A stretch of 64,000 nt of DNA, from contig PAQV01000062.1 of NCBI GenBank assembly GCA_002709405.1, positions 119,238 to 183,237 of the forward strand. Reading direction: 5' to 3'. Positions 61,671 to 64,000 of this stretch are shown here, piece after piece. Every line of letters starts with the position of its first letter. The stretch's first letter is position 1. The notes below the pieces were generated by a model. That model did no database searches. It saw only the letters and a program-made list of their open reading frames with translations, and had not been told where the DNA came from. This DNA comes from Paracoccaceae bacterium (lineage in GTDB: Bacteria; Pseudomonadota; Alphaproteobacteria; Rhodobacterales; Rhodobacteraceae). The position numbers and the translations under genes were made by a program.

Positions 61671-62792
61671 ATGACGATGAACAGACGATGGATGATTGCG
61701 GGGCTGGCGGCCTCGGGGCTGGCGGCGTGCAGCGGAGGGGGATCGCCGGCGGTGGCCCGGTCCTACACGCCGTTGCCGAACGCGGGGTTCGATGCCTGGC
61801 TGGATGGCTTTCGCGGGCGGGCCCTGGCCAGCGGCGTGTCGCAGGGGACGATCGACCGGGCGTTCCGGTCGGCCGGCTACCTGCCCGAAGTGATAGAGCG
61901 TGACCGCAACCAGACAGAGTTCCGCCGGTCGCTGGAGGATTACTTTGCCCTGACGGCAAGCGACGAGAAGGTGGCGACCGGTCGGCAGATGATGTCCCGC
62001 CATGGGACGACCCTGTCGGCCATCGAGTCGCGCTACGGGGTCGAGAAGCAGATCGTCGTGGCGATCTGGGGGATCGAGAGCCAGTACGGCGCGCGGCGAG
62101 GCGATGTTCCGGTGATCTCGGCGGCGGCGACCCTGGCCTATGACGGGCGGCGCCGGCAGCTGTTTGAAAGCCAGCTGATCGGGGCGCTGAAGATCCTGCA
62201 GGCCGGCGATGTCAGCCCCGAGGGGCTCGTGGGGTCCTGGGCCGGGGCGATGGGCCACACCCAGTTCATCCCGACCTCGTACCTGGCCTTTGCCGTGGAT
62301 TTCACGGGCGACGGGCGACGCGACATCTGGTCGGACGATCCGACCGACGCCCTGGCCTCGGCCGCGGCCTACCTGGACCGAAACGGCTGGCGCTATGGGC
62401 AGCCCTGGGTGGTCGAGGCCCTGCCGGGCACCTCGGGCGGGTCGGTCATCCAGCCGCAAAGCCCGGGGCCGTCCTTCCGGACCTATGCGAATTTCGGGAC
62501 CATCAAGACCTACAACAATTCCACGAATTATGCCCTGGCCGTGGGCTACCTGGCCAATCGGATCGCCGGGGCGGGGCCCTTGCAGACCCCGTTCGGGCCG
62601 GATGCGGGCGGGCTGACCCAGGCGGACCGGCAGGAGCTTCAACGCCGGCTGACCCGGGCGGGCTATGATACCGGGGGCGACGATGGGGTTCTGGGCCCAA
62701 AAAGCCAGGCGGCGATTTCGGCCTATCAAAGGGCGAACGGGCTGCCAGTGACGGGGCAGGGCACGGCGGAATTGCTGGCCCGGCTTCGGTGA
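61671..62792 (+). CDS. Membrane-bound lytic murein transglycosylase (MltB-like) with peptidoglycan-binding domain
   Basis: 373 residues from ATG 61671 (an ATG two codons later is possible). The lipoprotein signal ends in LAAC. The MltB domain has LEDYFALTASDEKVATGRQMM, the catalytic E136 in AIWGIESQYGARRGD, and GSWAGAMGHTQFIPTSYLAFAVD. The C-terminal 60 residues are a peptidoglycan-binding domain (LQRRLTRAGYDTGGDDGVLGPKS, then AISAYQRANGLPVTG). It cleaves glycan strands, making anhydromuropeptides, in the outer-membrane inner face. Confidence 0.94.
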   Translation: MTMNRRWMIAGLAASGLAACSGGGSPAVARSYTPLPNAGFDAWLDGFRGRALASGVSQGTIDRAFRSAGYLPEVIERDRNQTEFRRSLEDYFALTASDEKVATGRQMMSRHGTTLSAIESRYGVEKQIVVAIWGIESQYGARRGDVPVISAAATLAYDGRRRQLFESQLIGALKILQAGDVSPEGLVGSWAGAMGHTQFIPTSYLAFAVDFTGDGRRDIWSDDPTDALASAAAYLDRNGWRYGQPWVVEALPGTSGGSVIQPQSPGPSFRTYANFGTIKTYNNSTNYALAVGYLANRIAGAGPLQTPFGPDAGGLTQADRQELQRRLTRAGYDTGGDDGVLGPKSQAAISAYQRANGLPVTGQGTAELLARLR

Positions 62793-62865
62793 TGTCCCAC
62801 GCGTGGGACACTTGCCGGCCTTAGGGATTTCAATGGGTTACAGAGGCGGTTTAACCATCTGTTAG
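62793..62865 (+). repeat. Dispersed palindrome element, copy C
   Basis: TGTCCCACGCGTGGGACA (perfect 18-base palindrome) followed after 15 bases by GATTTCAATGGGTTACAG and AGGCGGTTTAACC. It begins at the base directly after the transglycosylase stop. It aligns over its whole length with copies A and B. Confidence 0.82.
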
Positions 62866-62937
62866 GATCTCGCCGGCCTTGGGGACGTTGGGGGCCGCCG
62901 CGCGGGTGACCGTGCCGGAATGCGGGTCGGAGGAGAC

Positions 62938-63474
62938 ATGGGCGCAGACAAGGGCGCGGACGGGGGCTTTGATTTCCGGCGGGTGGCGACCGAGGACGCG
63001 GGCCTGCTGCGCGGCTGGTTGGAGTCCCCGCGGGTGAAGGCTTGGTTCGACGAGCCGGATTATGCCGCGGTCGTGCTGGAGCAGCTGTCGAACCCCGCGA
63101 TCCGCTGCTGGATCGTGGAGCATGCGGGGGCTCCGCTGGCCTATCTGCAGGATTACGACATCCACGCCTGGAACCCCCATCCGCTTGATTTCCTGCCCAA
63201 GGGCGCGCGCGGGGTGGATACGTTCATCGGGGCCGAGTCGAAAATGGGCCAAGGGCTTGGCCCGGCGTACCTCCGGGCCTTTGCGGACAGGTGCTTTGCC
63301 GAGGGCGTGCCGGCGCTGGGCATTGATCCGCATCCGGAGAATGCGGCCGCGATAAGGGCTTATGAGAAGGCGGGGTTTCGGGGAGAGCGGGTTGTGGAGA
63401 CGGAGTGGGGGAGGGCTAGGGTTATGGTGATGATTGAAGACGGCGCTCGGGACTACGGGTGTTTCATCCAATGA
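62938..63474 (+). CDS. GNAT-family acetyltransferase (AAC(6')-like)
   Basis: 178 residues from ATG 62938, chosen for the GGAGGAGAC site; ATG 62920 is weaker. The fold reads FRRVATEDAGLLRGWLESPRVKAWF, ICRCWIVEHAGAPLAYLQDYD-type text, RGVDTFIGAESKMGQGLGPAYLRAF and the C-terminal GIDPHPENAAAIRAYEKAGFRGER with the acetyl-CoA loop. It is similar to the aminoglycoside 6'-N-acetyltransferase and siderophore acetyltransferase group. The actual substrate is unknown, so resistance should not be assumed. Confidence 0.88.
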   Translation: MGADKGADGGFDFRRVATEDAGLLRGWLESPRVKAWFDEPDYAAVVLEQLSNPAIRCWIVEHAGAPLAYLQDYDIHAWNPHPLDFLPKGARGVDTFIGAESKMGQGLGPAYLRAFADRCFAEGVPALGIDPHPENAAAIRAYEKAGFRGERVVETEWGRARVMVMIEDGARDYGCFIQ

Positions 63475-63609
63475 CCGGTTCGAGCCCAATGTGACCGATA
63501 CTGCATCGGTCACGAACGACAGGTATGACGCTAGACGTGTGACGCGGTGTGGTCGGCTTTACAGAGATAGCTTGGTACAATCGCCTCAAAGTTAAATACC
63601 CGCTGATCC

Positions 63610-64000
63610 TTAGCTTTCTGCCGTATCCGACTTGATCAGTTCTGGATCAAGGTGATCGGTTAGCATCTTACAAAGCACAACATCTACCGCCAGTAGGAGG
63701 CCATCAGCATTATCTATATCTTTAAGAATTTCTGCGGTCAGACGGAAGTTTTGTTTCGGGTTGTGAACTAACTCGTGGCGAAGAGAAAAAATCCTCTTTA
63801 GGCCATTTAGGTATTCCGGCTCAAAGCAGACTGCGGTCTCTGGTCGATCCTTTATTCGTATTTTTGTGCCAATAGCTTCTCCGTAAGCGCCGTCTCGACC
63901 CCACGTTGCTGCTAATGGCTTCGGCTGCGAGGTGATCTCCATCTCATGATGGGGAGTGCGTTTCGAAATGTGCGCTACAAATTCGTTTCTCAAATCGCTG
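63610..64000 (-). CDS. Partial gene with HEPN-like RxxxxH motif (5' end outside window)
   Basis: At least 130 residues; the frame continues past the right edge, and the apparent start at 63993 is only a TTG. It contains LRNEFVAHISKRTPHHE and SLRHELVHNPKQNFRLTAE, the second with R-x4-H, as in HEPN RNase and DUF4145-like proteins. Many charged and aromatic residues follow. Composition is about 45 percent G+C by eye, far below the neighbours, so horizontal gain is likely. The 135-base gap to the GNAT gene is also AT-rich. Function cannot be told from the fragment. Confidence 0.6.
   Translation of the reverse strand, partial: SDLRNEFVAHISKRTPHHEMEITSQPKPLAATWGRDGAYGEAIGTKIRIKDRPETAVCFEPEYLNGLKRIFSLRHELVHNPKQNFRLTAEILKDIDNADGLLLAVDVVLCKMLTDHLDPELIKSDTAES

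Overview
The window is one GC-rich stretch of about two thirds G+C with dense, mostly ordinary bacterial gene packing. The best fit is a marine-type alphaproteobacterium of the order Rhodobacterales (Roseobacter/Paracoccus relatives). The reasons are form II aerobic CO dehydrogenase-type genes, two TRAP transporter systems, a cysG-DUF2849-cysI-cysH-DUF934 sulfur operon, glnE followed by a small overlapping gene, DUF2852, many RTX (calcium-binding beta-roll) proteins, and several families of short intergenic palindromic repeats of a kind I associate with this group. No rRNA, tRNA, CRISPR array, transposase or phage gene was seen.

Layout. 1-5640: end of an XdhC-like maturation gene, a molybdopterin-binding protein, then coxS-coxL-coxM (form II molybdenum hydroxylase) and a terminator. 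5.7-6.8 kb: a phasin-like protein and infC. 6.9-11.7 kb: five tandem RTX paralogues, four of which carry the same uncommon C-terminal module. 11.9-18.0 kb: ferredoxin-NADP reductase and the assimilatory sulfate/siroheme operon with a divergent AsnC/Lrp regulator. 18.3-26.0 kb: a DctB/DctD-like two-component pair, a cytochrome P450 and a dctPQM TRAP operon. 26.4-35.6 kb: an HTH-TPR protein, tpiA, two Fe-S assembly genes, a membrane pentapeptide-repeat protein of mosaic composition, a GAF histidine kinase, and an NfeD/SPFH pair. 35.9-41.4 kb: a RimB-RimK-like fusion, tgt, and ilvIH behind a leader-peptide attenuator. 41.6-46.3 kb: two large RTX proteins sharing an N-terminal domain. 46.6-51.5 kb: a second TRAP operon whose large permease has a long coiled-coil tail. 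51.9-64 kb: housekeeping genes (aldose epimerase-like, bpt, RDD, DUF2852, YbaK, glnE, RNA methyltransferase, PIN, M48 protease, lytic transglycosylase, GNAT) and, at the edge, an AT-rich partial gene with a HEPN-like motif.

How the parts work together. The cox genes would make and load a molybdenum hydroxylase that oxidises CO or a related small substrate. The cys operon supplies siroheme, sulfite reductase and APS/PAPS reductase. The two TRAP systems import organic acids, and the first lies next to its likely sensor-regulator pair. The seven RTX proteins are probably exported by a type I system encoded elsewhere.

Most notable are the RTX paralogue array with its shared C-terminal module, a DctD-like regulator that has lost the GAFTGA loop and Walker A lysine, an infC that appears to start at AUA, a readable ilv attenuator, and three families of dispersed intergenic repeats. 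All calls come from reading sequence and translations; no database search was run.
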